Source: Rallus limicola
Taxonomy: Eukaryota; Chordata; Aves; Gruiformes; Rallidae
Length of the DNA stretch: 64,000 bases
Reading direction: 5' to 3'
Assembly (NCBI GenBank): GCA_022605955.1
Contig: JAKCOZ010000003.1
Location: 53,196,179-53,260,178, forward strand
Shown: positions 49,401 through 63,549 of the stretch, one piece after another
Position numbering within the stretch: position 1 is the stretch's first letter
Layout: each line of letters starts with the position of its first letter
Notes under the pieces: generated by a model
What the model was told of the DNA's origin: nothing
The model's database searches: none
The model's input: only the letters and a program-made list of their open reading frames with translations
Position numbers and translations under genes: made by a program

Positions 49401-51934
49401 CAGTTTGGCGCACTGTCATCCTGGGCAGATCAAAGCCCACTCCTCAGTCGTCTGGAGGAGGCATGTGGAAGGCCTCCCCTCCCCCGGGGAAAGGCCTTTT
49501 CCCCTGTGCCACTCAGACCTCCCTACTGCTTCTCTCCAAGAAGTATCCCTGTGTAACAGCAATAGCCCCTCCTGTGCTTCCAGGTGTGCCAGCTTGCCTC
49601 AGTAGAAGGGGCACCTCCCTTTCAGTATGGTATGCAGCCGGCAAGCCTGTCTCCCTGGCAGCTGCAGCAGGGCTGCACCATGTGTCACATCACCAATGCA
49701 GGTATTTGCAGTTCAGGAGAACAAGGCGAGGCAGGTAGTAGGTTTCAAAACTGGTTTAAGTGTCAACAGAGTTGATTTTTGAGCATGACAATCCAGTTGC
49801 AATGACTTGTTTTCTTGCCATGGAACTGTTTCTTTACACAAGGTTCCCCTTGCATTTCTAGGGATGGAGAAGGGTGTTTCTTGTCCACAAAAATACTTTA
49901 AAAAACTTTGAAAAGATATTAGTTTTTTTTCCCTGGGACTGAGTTTTATGCCCTGAGTCACTGCTAAACAAAGTGTGCCCCCATGAAGATCAGTGGTGTG
50001 AAGCAAACACAATCATGTGGCCCTCTCCAGGGACTGGATGAGCTCAGAGCTCACACGTTGTCACCTACAGCATTACAATTGCTGGAAACTCCCTGCCCAG
50101 CAGCATCCGGAAGCAATGCAGCCTTTTGACTTCAAAAGTGAGCATTGGTAAAGGGAGGGGGGGAAACACAGATGGGAACAATGAATTCTTGAATCTTAGT
50201 CCTAACTCTGGACTTTGCTTCCTTTACTCTCAGAGCCTTTCCATAGATGCGACACTGTTCTGCTGCTCTTTTGGGCATAGATGGGGGGATTGGGGCTGCA
50301 TTAACTTCTGTGAGGTGCTCAAGTGCACCAGAGCATGGGATTTGCTGGCAGCTATGCCTTTACTGGAGTACAAAAATATATAAGCTACAACCTTTGTCCT
50401 GGCCACCTTCCACTAAGAGATGTAGAGAGGTTTCTAGGTATTTTAGGTATTTCATAGTTGCTGCTTCAAAAGAGAAACTGGTAGGTAACATGGAAACTAG
50501 AAGTTTTCCTGCTTCAAGCAATCAGATTTTGGAAAGTTTATGATCTGGTTTAAATTTTGAAAATTGACTCCTATGTTAGATTTGGACTAGTTTCAGCCCA
50601 GCAAGCCTGGTAGTGAGAAATTGATGTATGAATTAATTTTCTGATATCACCAGTAGCTGAATAGTGTATCTGCAAAATACATTACTTGTAAATGAACCTC
50701 TGAATCAATAAGTTGTCCATACTGACACAGCGCTGGAACACACTATTTAAATAAGGAAGGATGCTATTGTACTTAATTTAAAGTAATGTCATTTGATGCT
50801 AAAAGACATGCTTTGAATTCCTATAAATGTGAAAAAATACAGTCTGCTTCTCTTTTTTTAGGAAAGGAAAATGGTTTTACAGTTGTTTTTATAAGTGGAA
50901 GAACATTCTGAAGTGGTGTATATCCATGGGTCAGCATTTTCAGGTATACTATAGGGCTTCATGACTTTATAAACTCTACGATATCAAAACTAATAAAGTT
51001 ATGTTGCATTGTTCATTGAAATTAAACTGGCAAAAGCCTGTCTGCTTGAAGGTACTACCTTTAAAAAAGTCTTTAACAGTAACAAGTATAGCAGATAAAT
51101 TAGAACATGGAGTTGATGTCGGATCATCTCCACTATTTTGAAGAGTTCTCTGTGTTTCAATGTCAGACCTGTTTCAACTGTAAAAGAATAACTGGTTAGA
51201 TTAGGAGCTACTAGAGTGGTGGCTGTTTAGGACTTTCTGCTACTTAACCATGACAACTGCTCTGCCTTTCAGTCATGGTTCAAAGTTGATCCAGAAATAT
51301 TAATTTATTTCCATTGTTAAATCACTGACAGAGAAGTTACTGTCTTAGCATTCAGACACAGGATTATCATTGTTTTGCTGGTGAATCTTCCTCCATAGCC
51401 ACAAAAGAAATAATTTCCTTTTTTTCACTATGCTATTTAAATTTGAGAAAACAATTGAAAGATAATAAGGGAGGAAAGCTAACTTTCCTCTTCCAGGCAA
51501 TGAAGAGAAACCACTTGGCAGGTAAAACATCCTGCTCCAGAAATCCTGGTGGACTCATTGATTTACAAAGATTTATTCAGTTCTCACAGTTATTAGACCA
51601 GAGGTATTAAGATTTGGAGAACATCATCAACTGGTCTTAGTTACAGTACAAGTCATGAAATTTCTCTAATGGGACATATTTGCTGACTTTCTAAAACAAA
51701 ATAATCAAACCTTTACTTCTGACCAGTCCATGGATTAGTAACCTAATAATAAACAAAATAGCTCAGGCTTCTCAAATACAGTGATGTTTGTGAATATATT
51801 TTTCCTTATAGTATTCGATCTTTAAAGAATACAGAAATATTTTTCTCTTTTTTACATGATTTTTTTGAAAATTTATTTGCTTTATTCATTGATAACTTTG
51901 TCCTGCTGAGGATTTTTTCGTATATATAATAGAA

Positions 51935-52210
51935 TAGTAAAGGTCAGCTGGAAGGCACCTACAACAACCAGTTAGTCCAACTGCTTGGCCACGTCAGTCC
52001 AGCCCAAAAGGACTGATTGTCCCAGATTGTTAAAGGCATTGTCCAAATGCCTCTGAAACACTGTCAGGCTCAGGGCATCAAACACATCTCTAGGAAGTCT
52101 GTTCCACTGTTTGATTGCCCTCTTGGTAAAGAAATTTTTCTTAATATCCAGTCTGATCCTACCCTCACACAGCTTTGAAGCATTCCCATGTGTTTTGTCA
52201 CAGGATACCA
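51935..52210 (-). mobile_element. CR1 LINE 3' end, antisense, distinct subfamily
   Basis: The minus-strand frame 51972-52211 contains KLCEGRIRLDIKKNFFTKRAIKQWNRLPRDV, the C-terminus of a CR1 ORF2, followed by the tail region. The plus-strand tail begins 'agaatagtaaaggtcagctggaaggcacc', unlike the GGTTGGAAGGGACC tail or the TTTAGG tail of other copies here. It is probably a separate and older CR1 subfamily. 5'-truncated and inactive. Confidence 0.88.
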
Positions 52211-53640
52211 TGGATCACTCCCATAAATAGCAAAGATGATAATTTCTGGATTGCAACTGTATGAACTTGTTCAGGAAGCATTTTCTGCTGTAATCTCTTC
52301 CATCAGAAATCTGTGGTTTTTTCTTTTTGTTTACATCTGTTGTTCAGTACTAACCTTGATATTATTCCCTCTCAAGTGTTCATTGCATACAAGGTTCTCA
52401 GAACCAAACACTTCCAAATATTTTTCTAAGTTTCTAGTGAAAAAAAAATCTCAAAATGTTCAAATTTCATACAAAATGTTTTTATTTAATGCAAAAATAT
52501 GCAAGAAAAAACTCATATTGACCCCTCTCCAGTAAGTTTTCTCATGAACATCTCAAAATACATGAAAACTCCCTTGGCCTAATCAACCTTTCCAGATGCA
52601 TCATTCTCCATGGTAGCTAGACAGATGTAGAGTCAAGTGGGAGTGCAGATAAGCATGTTGGATACCAGCACTGTACTGAAATCCATCGGCCTCCGTATGG
52701 TAAAGTAAATGCCATCATTTTTTCGCTATTTTAAAGTTTCCTGTGAGGAAAGTTTAGTCCTATCTGTAGTTACATAACAAAGAAAAGGTCTTCTCTGCAT
52801 GCATTTTATAAAATAGCTCTTTCACTGAATCACTTATGGGATGTTATACCTGCAATTCATAAAATGTTGCAATATTAATTTCTCTTTCTGAATGCATGGG
52901 TTTTTTCATCATAGGTGGAAATTGCTCTTGCTGAGCAGTATCTGATCTGCATATTTGTATTCTGTGGCTACATTAATGCCACAGTGTATCAGATTCAGCT
53001 TCTTAAACAAAAAAGTATAGGAAATTCATAGAGAAAATTTCAAAAATAACTTGATTAAGGAGTGATGTTGGGAAGATCGATGCGCATACTCAAAATGACA
53101 TTCAGAGAAAATATGTTGAAAAACAATAAAATGTGTTACATTGGTGTTTCAGAGAGAGTAATTGTGAGATCCTGTCATCAGAATTACTATAGTGTTAGAC
53201 ATACCTACCTATGTATTTTTTTGAACTTTGTCACCTATCCTCGTTTCTCTATATGCCTTTGTAACACATCTTTCCAAACAGCACATGTTCTGGGTTCTCT
53301 GCAAAATTCCCTGACCTCATGCAGCTATCATCAGTATCGAAATTGGGGCATAACTGACCTTACCTTCATGCTAAAGCAGTTTACCAACCCTCTTACAGGG
53401 ATATATAGCTCTTGTTTTTCTGAGCTATGGGGACCATGGTGCTTATAGTCTCACAAAACATTGGGATTGTACCATTTCCCCTAAGTCTGTGAAGTCTCTT
53501 CATGTCTGCAGAATGGAATGAGTCTTCAGTGGAATAAAAGTCGCCAAGGAGTGAAAAGACAGAGCAGAAATATTTTGAGCAAGGTAGTTGCTGAGCTCAG
53601 GGTGAACTTGGTAAATCTACACAAACTGACTAGAGGGTAT
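52211..53640. other. Non-coding interval
   Basis: AT-rich sequence between two CR1 copies. A 128-codon plus-strand open frame (53062-53448) has no splice context, domain or repeat identity and is taken as chance. Confidence 0.5.
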
Positions 53641-54422
53641 AGAATCATAGAGTCATAGAGTGGTTACGGTTGGAAGGGACCTTAAAGAACATTCCAATTC
53701 CCCTGCTGTGGGCAGAAACACCCTCCACTAGAACAGGTTGCCCAGAACCCCATCCAACCTGGCCTTGAACACTACCAGGGAGGGGGGCATCTACATGCTC
53801 TCAGCAGCCTGTCCAATGCCTCACCATCATCAAAGAAAAAATTTTCTTCCTGATATCTAATGTAAGTCTACTGTCCTTCAGTTTAAATCCATTACTCTGT
53901 TGCCCTATCTCCACGCTCCCTGAAAAAGAGTCCATCTTTAGCTTTTTTTAGGCCCCCTTTAGGGACTGGAAGGTTCTTATAAGATCTCCCTAAGCCTTCT
54001 CTTCTCCAGGCTGAACAAGCCCAACTCTTTCTCTTTCAGCCTGTCTTCATAACAGACGTGCTGCAGCCTTCTCATCATCTTTGTGGCCCTTCTCTGGGCT
54101 TGCTACAAGAGCTCTGTGTATACTGGGGACCCCAGAGCTGGACGCAATACTCCATGTGGGGTCTTACAGAGCAGAGCAGAGAAGCAGAATAACATTCCTT
54201 GACCTGCTGGTCACACTGGTTTTGCTGTAGCCCAGAGTTTAGTTGCCTCTCTGGGCTGTAAGCGCACATTGCCATCTCATGTTGACCTTCTTAACAACCA
54301 ACACCCTCAAGTCCTCCTCAGGACTGCTCTCAATCCATTATCTACCCATCTTTTAGTTGTTCTTGGGATTGTCCTAACCCATGCAGAACCTTGTACTTGG
54401 CCTTGTTGAACTTCATGTGGAT
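53641..54422 (-). mobile_element. CR1 LINE 3' end, antisense
   Basis: The plus strand begins 'agaatcatagagtcatagagtggttacggttggaagggacc', a classic reverse-complemented CR1 3' tail. It proceeds through 'ccatccaacctggccttgaacac', 'aagccttctcttctccaggctgaac', 'cgcacattgcc' to 'ccttgttgaacttcatg' at about 54420. The copy spans the 3' UTR and the C-terminal RT region with frameshifts. The terminal 8-base CR1 repeat appears as 'tcatagag(t)catagag'. It is the same tail type as 11359-11517 but in the opposite orientation. Confidence 0.96.
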
Positions 54423-57400
54423 GATAGGTATCACCTTCCCTCACTTAGGACAAATGTATTTCAGAAACAGAGAAAGTTTCTTGTTCCAGCACTTGAAAAA
54501 CACCTCCCTGATCATTAGTCATTGTATTGTGGGCTTGGGTCCTGAACTCAGGCTGGCCAGATCACTCTGCTTGCCTCCTTTCCCCAGGGCCATCAGAATT
54601 ACTTTTTTCTTTCATCTCAATGTCATCATACAGTTCTCTGAGTAGGTAGGTCTATTGCCTACACAGAAACTTTGGCTAGTTCAGAACTATGATTTTCATC
54701 TTACCTATTCAGCTAAAAGCATAGAAACCCAGTATACTTTCATTAATTTCCTGCTTCACTTCTTGATCTTCAAGACCCTACAAAGGAACTTAACATGCCT
54801 CCTTTTAGGTATGAGGCATTGAGTGACTGACCTCTGGGTGGCTGCATGCAACATCTTCTCAGTGGAAGGTGGCATCTGTGCCACAATTCAGCATAAAGGC
54901 TAACTAAAATCACTGCTTAGCTCCTTTAACAATGTGATACAATGCCAGTAGGTCTGATTAGACCATAGCCAGACAACATCTCAAAATCCTTTCTGGGAAA
55001 TGTTTTCTTAGGGCTGTTTATCTCAGATTCCCCCTCTGCCTTTCAAGCAATTGAAATCTTCCTGGGAAAAAGGTCGGTTTCTAGAATTTGACATAAAACT
55101 TAGTGTGGGGAATATTAAGGAGGCAGTGTTGTCTTTTAAGGCTGCCAGTTATGTCTGGAGTCTTCCACAGAACTTCACTGCCTGTCTGATAGGAGCAGAG
55201 AGCTGTTGGGCTGCTGACAGTCTGGCCATCTCACATGACCAATTGTTTACAGGTATATGTAACAGTTTGAAGTGTTGACTGCTGCATGACCTGTAGCTAA
55301 ACTGTCTTGCCATCCAGACAATTAAAATAGATAAAGCTGTGTCAATATTTCCCCATTTTTATCTAGGTTTTATGGAATGCCCTTGAATGTCAGTCTGGCT
55401 AATACTAGCTGCTATCTTGCTAGGGAAGATGTTTTGTCTGATATAATGGTAATTAATCTTTTTCTATCTCTTCTCATCCTCACATCAATATTTAATCAAT
55501 GCCATAATTTTCTGTCTTTGGAAAATCCTGACTTACCATCATTATTCTTCAATGGTTTTTTCTTCTTTGTTATCCAAATAGCTCTACAGGCCCACAGAAT
55601 TAAGCCTCACAACATTCTCTACAAGAGAGGTTTTGTTTTTCACCTCCATTCTGCAGAAAAGGAGAGCAAATACAGAGTGATCTTGACTTAAAGATCATCT
55701 GGTCTCTGAAGCAAAGCTGATGTTTGAACATAGGCTGTCATTGTGTAGGGCTTTCCCTGCACAATTAACACATTCCAAAGATGAGACCTGCAAAGAAAGA
55801 TTGTAATCCTTTCATGTTAAGCTTCCCAAGGCACTTTTCACTTTGGTAACCCAATCAAATTTGCCTGGTAACAAGGGCCTTGATTTCATTAATAACAGCT
55901 AGCATGTAGTCTTATGGTGCATTACTAACAGTTTTCACTCTCTTCTGTAGCTGTTTCAGAGGAGACAGGGTGATGTCCCAGCGTGGCATGGATTTTTGTT
56001 TTGTCGGACAGTCCTTTGAGATAAAAGCTAAATTCTTCATTGTGGTACTATGGTTTTATGGAGTCAATGTATGTACAATGGTGTCATTTCACCTGATACA
56101 AGAATTATATACTTACATCTTGCCTTATATTAAGAAGACAGTTGAATGATGGCTTTCATGAAAGACTAATTTTTAAGAGTCTTTTGTCTAAGCAGTTAAT
56201 AGGTTTTGGTTTTGTCTTTTTGATGTGCTCTGTACAAGAAAGGATCTGTTGGATGCAGTTCATTTCTTTCAGCTGTAGCTAAACATTCACATGTATCTTT
56301 TGAACAATGTGAACTCAACCCCACTCAGCCACAAAGAAAAGATATCTGTTCACAATTTAGAATCTGTTCTATTCCATATATCAAGCTCTTGATATTGGAT
56401 TAAATTATACTACCAACTATCTCAGATTTATGGACAGTTCATCTTGTCACTTAAGTGTATTATTCATTTCTTTACTATAATTGAAATCAATTACTTTCTA
56501 CTTTGCAGGCAATATGAAGTTCAGATTTGCATATAAGCTATGTTATGTAGTTCTCAAAGTTCAAACTGATTCCATTTAAACCAAATAGTTTCATTTGGCT
56601 ATTTTGGTCTGATGCATTTTGAAATATACTAAATTTATGTACAGTTTTACTAGGAAAAAAGTCAAAGATATTAAAATGTTCTTTAAAAGTAAGTTGTTTA
56701 ACATTAAGTAACTTAGTTGTTATTTAAGGTTAAGTAATCTATTTTTAGATTAAAATACACTTGCACATAAGCTTTTATATTTCTTCAGAACGTGATGTAT
56801 CCATCTGTACAGTTATCACCGACTCACCAGAACTGAATAGAAATGGAGCAGTGGTAATACTACACCATGGATCACTCATACCACTTCTTGCAAGCCATAC
56901 TTGGTGTTTCATTAGGTCTGTATCTACCTACTGGTCTTCATGATCTGAAAGGACTGCATAAAGATGTATTGCAGCATACACTTACTTTAGGAACATGCGG
57001 TGTGAGTATATGCCTAGTTTACTTCTGGTTTCCTTCTGGAGCTCATTCTACTTCATACAACATTAATTTCCCTCCATCTTATTTTTCCTCTCTTAATTTT
57101 TTCCAATACAATGCTTTGGGTTGACTAATACACAGGTCAGTCTGCAGGTTGCATCTGTTTTCTTTGGTAGGGTGTTCATGGGGATAAGTTCATTTCTGCC
57201 CTATGCCCCTCCCTTGCTCTTCATCTTCAGACCCTGTAGTTAGCACCAGTGCTGTAGCCTCAGTTTCCACTACAGCAACATAGGGGAACAGTACTGGGAA
57301 ACAATGTTGGCACTGAACAGTGAACAGAAACCCAATCTAAATAGTCTACCACACTCTGAAGTTTCATAAACTTTTGTCTTACTTTGCCTTTTTCAAACTA

Positions 57401-57424
57401 AAATAAAGTGGTAGACTGATTAAG

Positions 57425-57490
57425 TGTGGCTTTATTGTGAAGTGTGGCTTTATTGTAAATCTAACAGTGGCTTTATTGTAAATCTAACAG
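57425..57490 (+). repeat. Three-copy tandem repeat 'tggctttattgta'
   Basis: The core 'tggctttattgt' occurs three times. The last two copies share a perfect 23-base unit ending 'aaatctaacag', and the first pair has an 18-base spacing. The mixed period suggests two successive slippage events. Confidence 0.9.
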
Positions 57491-60400
57491 TCCTGTATCT
57501 CCTACAGCCTCCACACGCCAGTGCAGCAAGCAAAATCACAGAGCCTCACTGAAAGGCGATATGTTTGCTGCAAATTTTAAACATGAGACATTTTTTGTGG
57601 TATTATCATTTCAATTAAGAGATTGCTGTTTCTTTTGCTCATGGAGACAAAAGAAAAGAAAGCTGACACATAACACGCAGTCCCTGGTTTGCAGTATTGA
57701 AATAGATGAAGCTTGTTTCACTGTCTTGACTGTATCAGGGCAGTCAAGCTGGATAGAAGAACTGGAAAGGCCTCTGACCCTAAATAATGGTGTGAAATAA
57801 TGGTGCCTTTTCCCATTAGATAGAATACAAACCAACTCTATTTTTACGAGGTTGTATCTACTCTCTCTGTATTCAGTCCCATTTCTTCCCCCACATCCCC
57901 CTGCCACCATTCCTTGTTAATTCATTTAAACAGGGTTTCTTTCTGCTCAATTTGCATTCAAATGGCTGTCAGGGGAATTTATGGAAATAATATAAGTGCT
58001 TTTATCATTGTGTATTTAGTCACATGTGCTAATTTTCAAAAGATGAACTTGTCTAACATCTTAGGAAAAAAAAAAGAAAAACAAAGAAAAGTAAGAGTCA
58101 GGCACCAGCCTTGTCATGGCATCAAAGCCAAGAATGCCCAGACCAGTGTGGTTGAAAATTAAAAAAAAACCCAGAAGGCCTAAATAATCATTATTTGGCT
58201 AAAGGTATATATCTTTGTCTGTTGTTTTAGATGGCCCATCCTACCCATGGTCTGGCAAATCTTTTCTGCTTCTTCCTCCTCCTTTGGCAGCAAATACTAT
58301 CCATTTCTAGACCTAGCATACAATGGCATATCTTTCTTCTTTGTCTTTAGCAGTGAAGCAGAAATTTACTAAAATTTGGGATTTTCATTTGGTGTGCTGT
58401 TTCTTTTTCTTAATTGGGATTAGAGCAATACTAGGGCACAATCTCTTCTTTTCTTAGTTAGCAGGAACTGCACAAAGGCCACCATGAAACACCAGTGGTT
58501 GTCTGTCTGTCTGGATTGAGGCTCTGAAAGCTGAATATGCCCCATCTTCTTCTCATGGTGTTAGTTGGCAGATTCCCCAACTCCCACTGTATTTGGTTAC
58601 ATCTTCAGGAAATTTACAGCCAAGATGGACTTGATTTGGACCAACCCTTGCACCAATGATTTATCAACTCAAGCATGTAGTTATTGCTTAGATAAGATGA
58701 GATACTTTCTGATTTGCCTCATAACAAATACTTTTCCTGAAAATTGCTGAAATTAGTGCAAAAATAGACTTCCATGCAGCATTTCACTTACAAATAATTT
58801 GTGACAGGAGAGTGGTGGTTTTTCAGCCACAATAATAGAAATTTCCTTTTTCAAGAATTTTTCTGATCTACATTACACTACCACAGAGAGAAATTATCCA
58901 TTACACTTGTACATATTTTCAGAAAGAAAGAGGGAACTTGTGCAGTATAAACATGAAAATGACACATTTCAATCCTTTCAACCTAGTGAGTTGTTAGATC
59001 AGTTGTGTTATTCTGCCCTTTTTGTTTAGAAAGTATATAACTTATACAACATCAAAAGAGGAGTGCAATTCATTATGTAAGTGTTAGTTGCTGATTTATT
59101 TGTGAAATTCCTAAAAGGGAGTAGGGTCAAAGGGGGAGTCACAAAAGCTTTTGAATCTGCAGATCAAGAAAAGTAAATCTATGTCTAAATATATTTAGTG
59201 AATGATAATGCAAACCACAGACAAATATAGAGAAGAAGAGAAAATAAATTCCCTGGCTCAAGCTGGGAATTTATTGAATGCTTAGAGCCAGAGAAACAAT
59301 AATTTAGAGGGGAGTATTTCCCTGGATTCTGCACTACTAATAAATCATCGCTGATCATGCAACTTTTAGTGGCCCCAACAATGATTACATCTCGCATACA
59401 CTGGTCACACTTAGAAACTACATTATTTTCCTTTGTTCTACTTTCTATATTACTAATGCTCTGGTTTCTCTCAGGTGTTGAGGAATAACATTTTCTTTAT
59501 TCAAAGAAAGAGGCATATGTCTGTCTTCTTGCACACACACCTATACATATGCATACATCACCACTTGGGGCCAAGGAAAATGTTATATATTATACTTTTT
59601 TCCCTCTCCCCTCCCTGAAATCGCTTTCAGGAAATACTGTAAACTTTTGTAAAATAAGTAGAAGTTTTAAATTTTAAATAAATTATATTTCTGAGTTTAT
59701 GTTGCCAGTGAAGAAGACAAGAAGCAACAAAACCTGCCACAGCTGGTGTGTGGTTTGTTTTGTGTTCATAAATGACTTAAGACTCTGGAGAAAAGCTATT
59801 TTTAGGGGGAAGTATTATCTAATCAGACTTGCAGTATACAATGTCTTTACCTTAAGCAATTGTGATTCCTTGGGTTGTGAACATGGGTAGGAAAAATGTT
59901 GTAGTGAACTTGGGGAACAGCTTCTAGAGGTGGGTGCTGGTAAAACACCAGCCCTAAGAGCACAAAGCCTGCAAAGTGATGTAGGAAGCAGTGATAGTAA
60001 CTCACTTTATTTTTTTCAGGGGAAGGAGTATATGTATGCCTCTTCCAAGCCACTGGGAGAGGTTTCACTAACACAGTCATGAAGGAGTGTTATGAAAGTT
60101 TTTAATAGTTGTTGGGTCAGAAAACAAAGGTGGAAAATACGCAGTATCCATCAGGTCAAGAATAAAAAAAGTTACCAGAGATTATGTGGTAGAAAGTTTT
60201 AAAAAGATCCTTATGAGCATCTGTGAAGGACACAGAGTACTTTCTGTAAGGCAGAGTTGTTTCTCCATCCCTGCAGAGCCAGAGGAAGGACAACCCAGAG
60301 ACTGCAGATGAAAATCCTGGCACCAAACTGTAAGACCGTCACTCAAGAAGGGCCTGCCGAGAGGAACAGTGAACCAGCGGCCAAGCCCCAGCAGTGGTGA

Positions 60401-63400
60401 AGAAAACTTTCTGCAGACTACAGAAGATTCTGCCAGGTGTGCTGCTACTAGGGAAGCCACTGAGTTGACTGAACAAAGCCTGGAAGCAAGATTTTGTCTT
60501 CCTTTGAAAAATCAACAAAATAAAATGTCAAGGTAAATCTATTCCAAAGCCATGTCTGACTTACATGTTGCCACCGTGTTGAAGAACTGCTATTGATTTA
60601 AATATTAGAAGAACAAATCACAAATGGTGGTGTGGGGTTTTTGAAAGTTTGTCTTTTAAGCAGCTCGTTAATGTACTTGAAGTAGATGTTGGATGAGTGA
60701 TCTTCTAAACCTTCTTCTAGTTTGCAGAAGTGCAAAAAAAGAAAGAGCAACAGTGTTATTGGCAATGGGAAATAAAAAATGGAGATGGTAAAAGAGCAGA
60801 AGACCTGTAGTTTCCAAGCTGAATTGACCAGGTGAAAATCTCTAATGAACTGAGGGGGAAAAAAAAGAAGGTGATCTTTTAAGTTAGACATGCATAAGTA
60901 CTGAACTATTTTAGTGCCTTGGAGTGAAATGTTGAGTCTACATGTTTCTACAGTATGGATAAAACTGGACTGAAGATTACACCAGCTTGCAATCACCCTG
61001 TTTGCACTGCTGCCCAGGTCATGTGCAATACCCATCAAGTCCTACACTCAGATTCAGTTTTATTACAACTGGCAATCTGATGTGGTTAGCTGAAATAAAC
61101 TGAAGAACGTTGTTGTGCTGGAGCTCAAAATGCTTTTCTTTGTAGAAGAGAACCTTAGCTAGACCAACTAATAAAGCCAAGTGGAAGACATATCCTATTG
61201 GGCATCTCAGTGTTAACTATCTCCCTTGACAACACCCATTTCAGAAATATTGAACTATTTAGTGTCTCTAAAACATCTGGACTTTCTATTTGTTTCATAA
61301 GTCTCTAACAAAAAATATCTGCACATCATCCATCAATCCACGGCTACATTCTTTTCTCACCCTATCATGATTAGATTCCTTGGGAGGTTGAAGGGCTTTT
61401 TTTTCCTAATGCTTTTCTCCCAGTTTTTCTTGGACATCCTTGTATTATTATTAATGGGCTCGATATGTGCTCACTTTGAGCCATTAGAAATTCAGCTAGT
61501 GTTTTTAGTGATTGTTATATAAGCTGGAGAAATGGTGATTTTTGGGGACCTGACCTCTTTCCTTAGCCACAACAGACCCATTCTTGCAAAACAGACAGAT
61601 CTCACAGATTGTCTGAATCAAGCTACCCTCCTTTTGAGAAGTGGAGAGCAGTGGTGCAGTTCTTTGTCCAAGATGATTTTTATTATTTATTATTGCTAGG
61701 GCTATCCTGCAAGGGAATGGAAACCCTGAAATAACCCCTCTCTTAAGCAGGCTAGGTAGCTGCTTTCTGTAGACTGATCCAAGCAGAACAGTCACTCCAT
61801 GAAAAAAGAGCTGTGTGGCCTCTGTGTGGACCTCATCTCAAAGATTTCTTCCTGCAGTGTGAGTAGGGGATGTTTACCTAATCAACATCTCTCATGAAAT
61901 TAAAGAGTAATTACATATCCTAGTGTGGAAGTTGCATTCTCCTTACACTTTAAAAGTCAGCCCCATCCACATGGGCTGGTAGTGGGAAATGTTTCTTGCA
62001 GCCTGCTGTCAGGTGGCTTTAAGCAGAGGCTGAGCCCCTCTGGCCAGCACACCATTCCTGCGCCATAACACCGCTGAGCTAATTTGACTTTCTCCCTCAC
62101 CTTTGCATGAGTGTCTCTTTACCATGTTAGTTTCCAGCCAGATGAGTACCCTGAGCCACCTCAGTCTGCAACTGCATGCATGCAATCTGTGCAAGGCTGT
62201 TGTAAAATTAGTTAGCTGTAAAACTGCTGAAGAGGGAGCAGGAGGGAAGGTGGGGGCAGAGTAATCTGGCCTGAGAACATTTGAGTCAGCCACAGCAGAC
62301 TTTCTTAAATGCTGAGCAACCTCTCAGGGCTAGAAGGTTTGCTGTGAGGAGCTGGCTGATTGTGGAGTCTTGTGTGGGGATTGTTTCATCTGTCAGGCTG
62401 CCAGTGGATACACAACAATTGCAATCTCCACTGCTCCTCCCTGCCGCAAAAGATTAGAGAGGTTAGTCATGTGGAGCTGGGCTATGAGACTGTTAGGAGA
62501 GATGATAACAATGCATAAACATTAGACTGGTGTAAATATTACGGAGAAAAAGGATGGATCAAGGATGTGTGTAATTAAGAATAATGGGTTGAAGAAAAAA
62601 CATGTTTTTATATACGTGACTATTTTTATATGACCTCTGTCTGGAACTTGGCAAATAAAACTGAGGAGGAATACACAGTCTCCTCAAACAATATTACAAA
62701 GAGAGACCTTGGTCCTGAAAATAAATCAGTGTGTCAGACTTCACCTCATTGATTTTATTTGTCTGAATCTCGGGCTAATTAAGAAAAAACAGTCTGAAGA
62801 GCAAACCCTGCTTTCTGATCAGCCTGCAAAATAGTCCTGCAGGGAGAAATTCAGAGATGTTTTGTATAGTTAAAAATCCTAGAATCCCTGCTGTGATTAT
62901 TAGATAATTCATCTATTTTCCATAATAATCTTCATAATAGAAGTAGTCTGAAAAACTGATTATGTCTGACAAAAGGAGTGAAGAATGTATGTAAAATGTT
63001 ATTATTTTCCCTTCTGACCAATTTTTCTACTAGGCAGGAGAAACAAATCAGAAAAATATGGACAGCAATGATATCTAGACAAAATAGCTTTTTACTGGAC
63101 AATTAATCAAAGATGCACTGTGAAAGCCCAGACCATGGGAAGAGAAACTGGCACCTCTCCCTGTCCCCAGGCTGGAAGGTACTAACTGCAAGAGGAAGGT
63201 ATGGTGGACTGGGGAGGGCCTATGTGTTCTTTGGGCTGGCAAGCACACATCAAACTCTTAGCAGCTCTTAACCCATCGTGCAGTGTGTTAGCGCCCACCA
63301 CTCATAGGCCAGCCCAGCTCTTGATCCAGGCATTTCCTTTGGCACCAGATGCTTGGGGTGAGGAAGCACATGTGAAATCCAAGTATTTGCTGCTCCCCAG

Positions 63401-63481
63401 ACATAGTAACTCCAGGAGATGTGGAAAAGGGACATAGGGTCTGAGATGTCCTCTGAGGATGCAGGTGGGTGGGACAGGATG

Positions 63482-63549
63482 TGGAAAAGAAATGAAAAGG
63501 GAATGGTGAGAAGAGAAGGAAAGAGAGCAAAGGAAAGATGGAAAGGCAA
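63482..63549 (+). repeat. Purine-rich (GA) low-complexity tract
   Basis: A mostly A/G stretch of about 70 bases ('gaaaagaaatgaaaaggg...gagagcaaaggaaag') with a few interrupting T and C. It explains the lysine/arginine-rich plus-strand frame and the serine/phenylalanine/leucine-rich minus-strand frame here. Confidence 0.8.

Larger units (their letters stand above)
40411..51934. other. Long gene-poor interval
   Basis: About 11.5 kb without a supportable gene or interspersed repeat. It holds a (TG)n microsatellite (43208-43236), a 'gaaagcatata' repeat cluster (46373-46436) and a somewhat GC-richer stretch (49190-49760) with several overlapping short frames but no splice or domain evidence. AT-rich parts near 45.8-47.3 kb and 48.3 kb resemble conserved noncoding DNA, with POU-octamer strings ATTTGCAT at 45833-45840 and 48352-48359. 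Confidence 0.45.

Noticed and set aside
53062..53448. 128-codon plus-strand open frame
   Set aside because: No splice context, recognisable family or repeat identity; composition fits chance in AT-rich DNA.
60598..61038. 146-codon minus-strand open frame, the longest outside the repeats and provirus
   Set aside because: No domain, no paired splice sites or poly-A context on that strand, and composition dominated by F, L and I from a T-rich stretch. Taken as chance.
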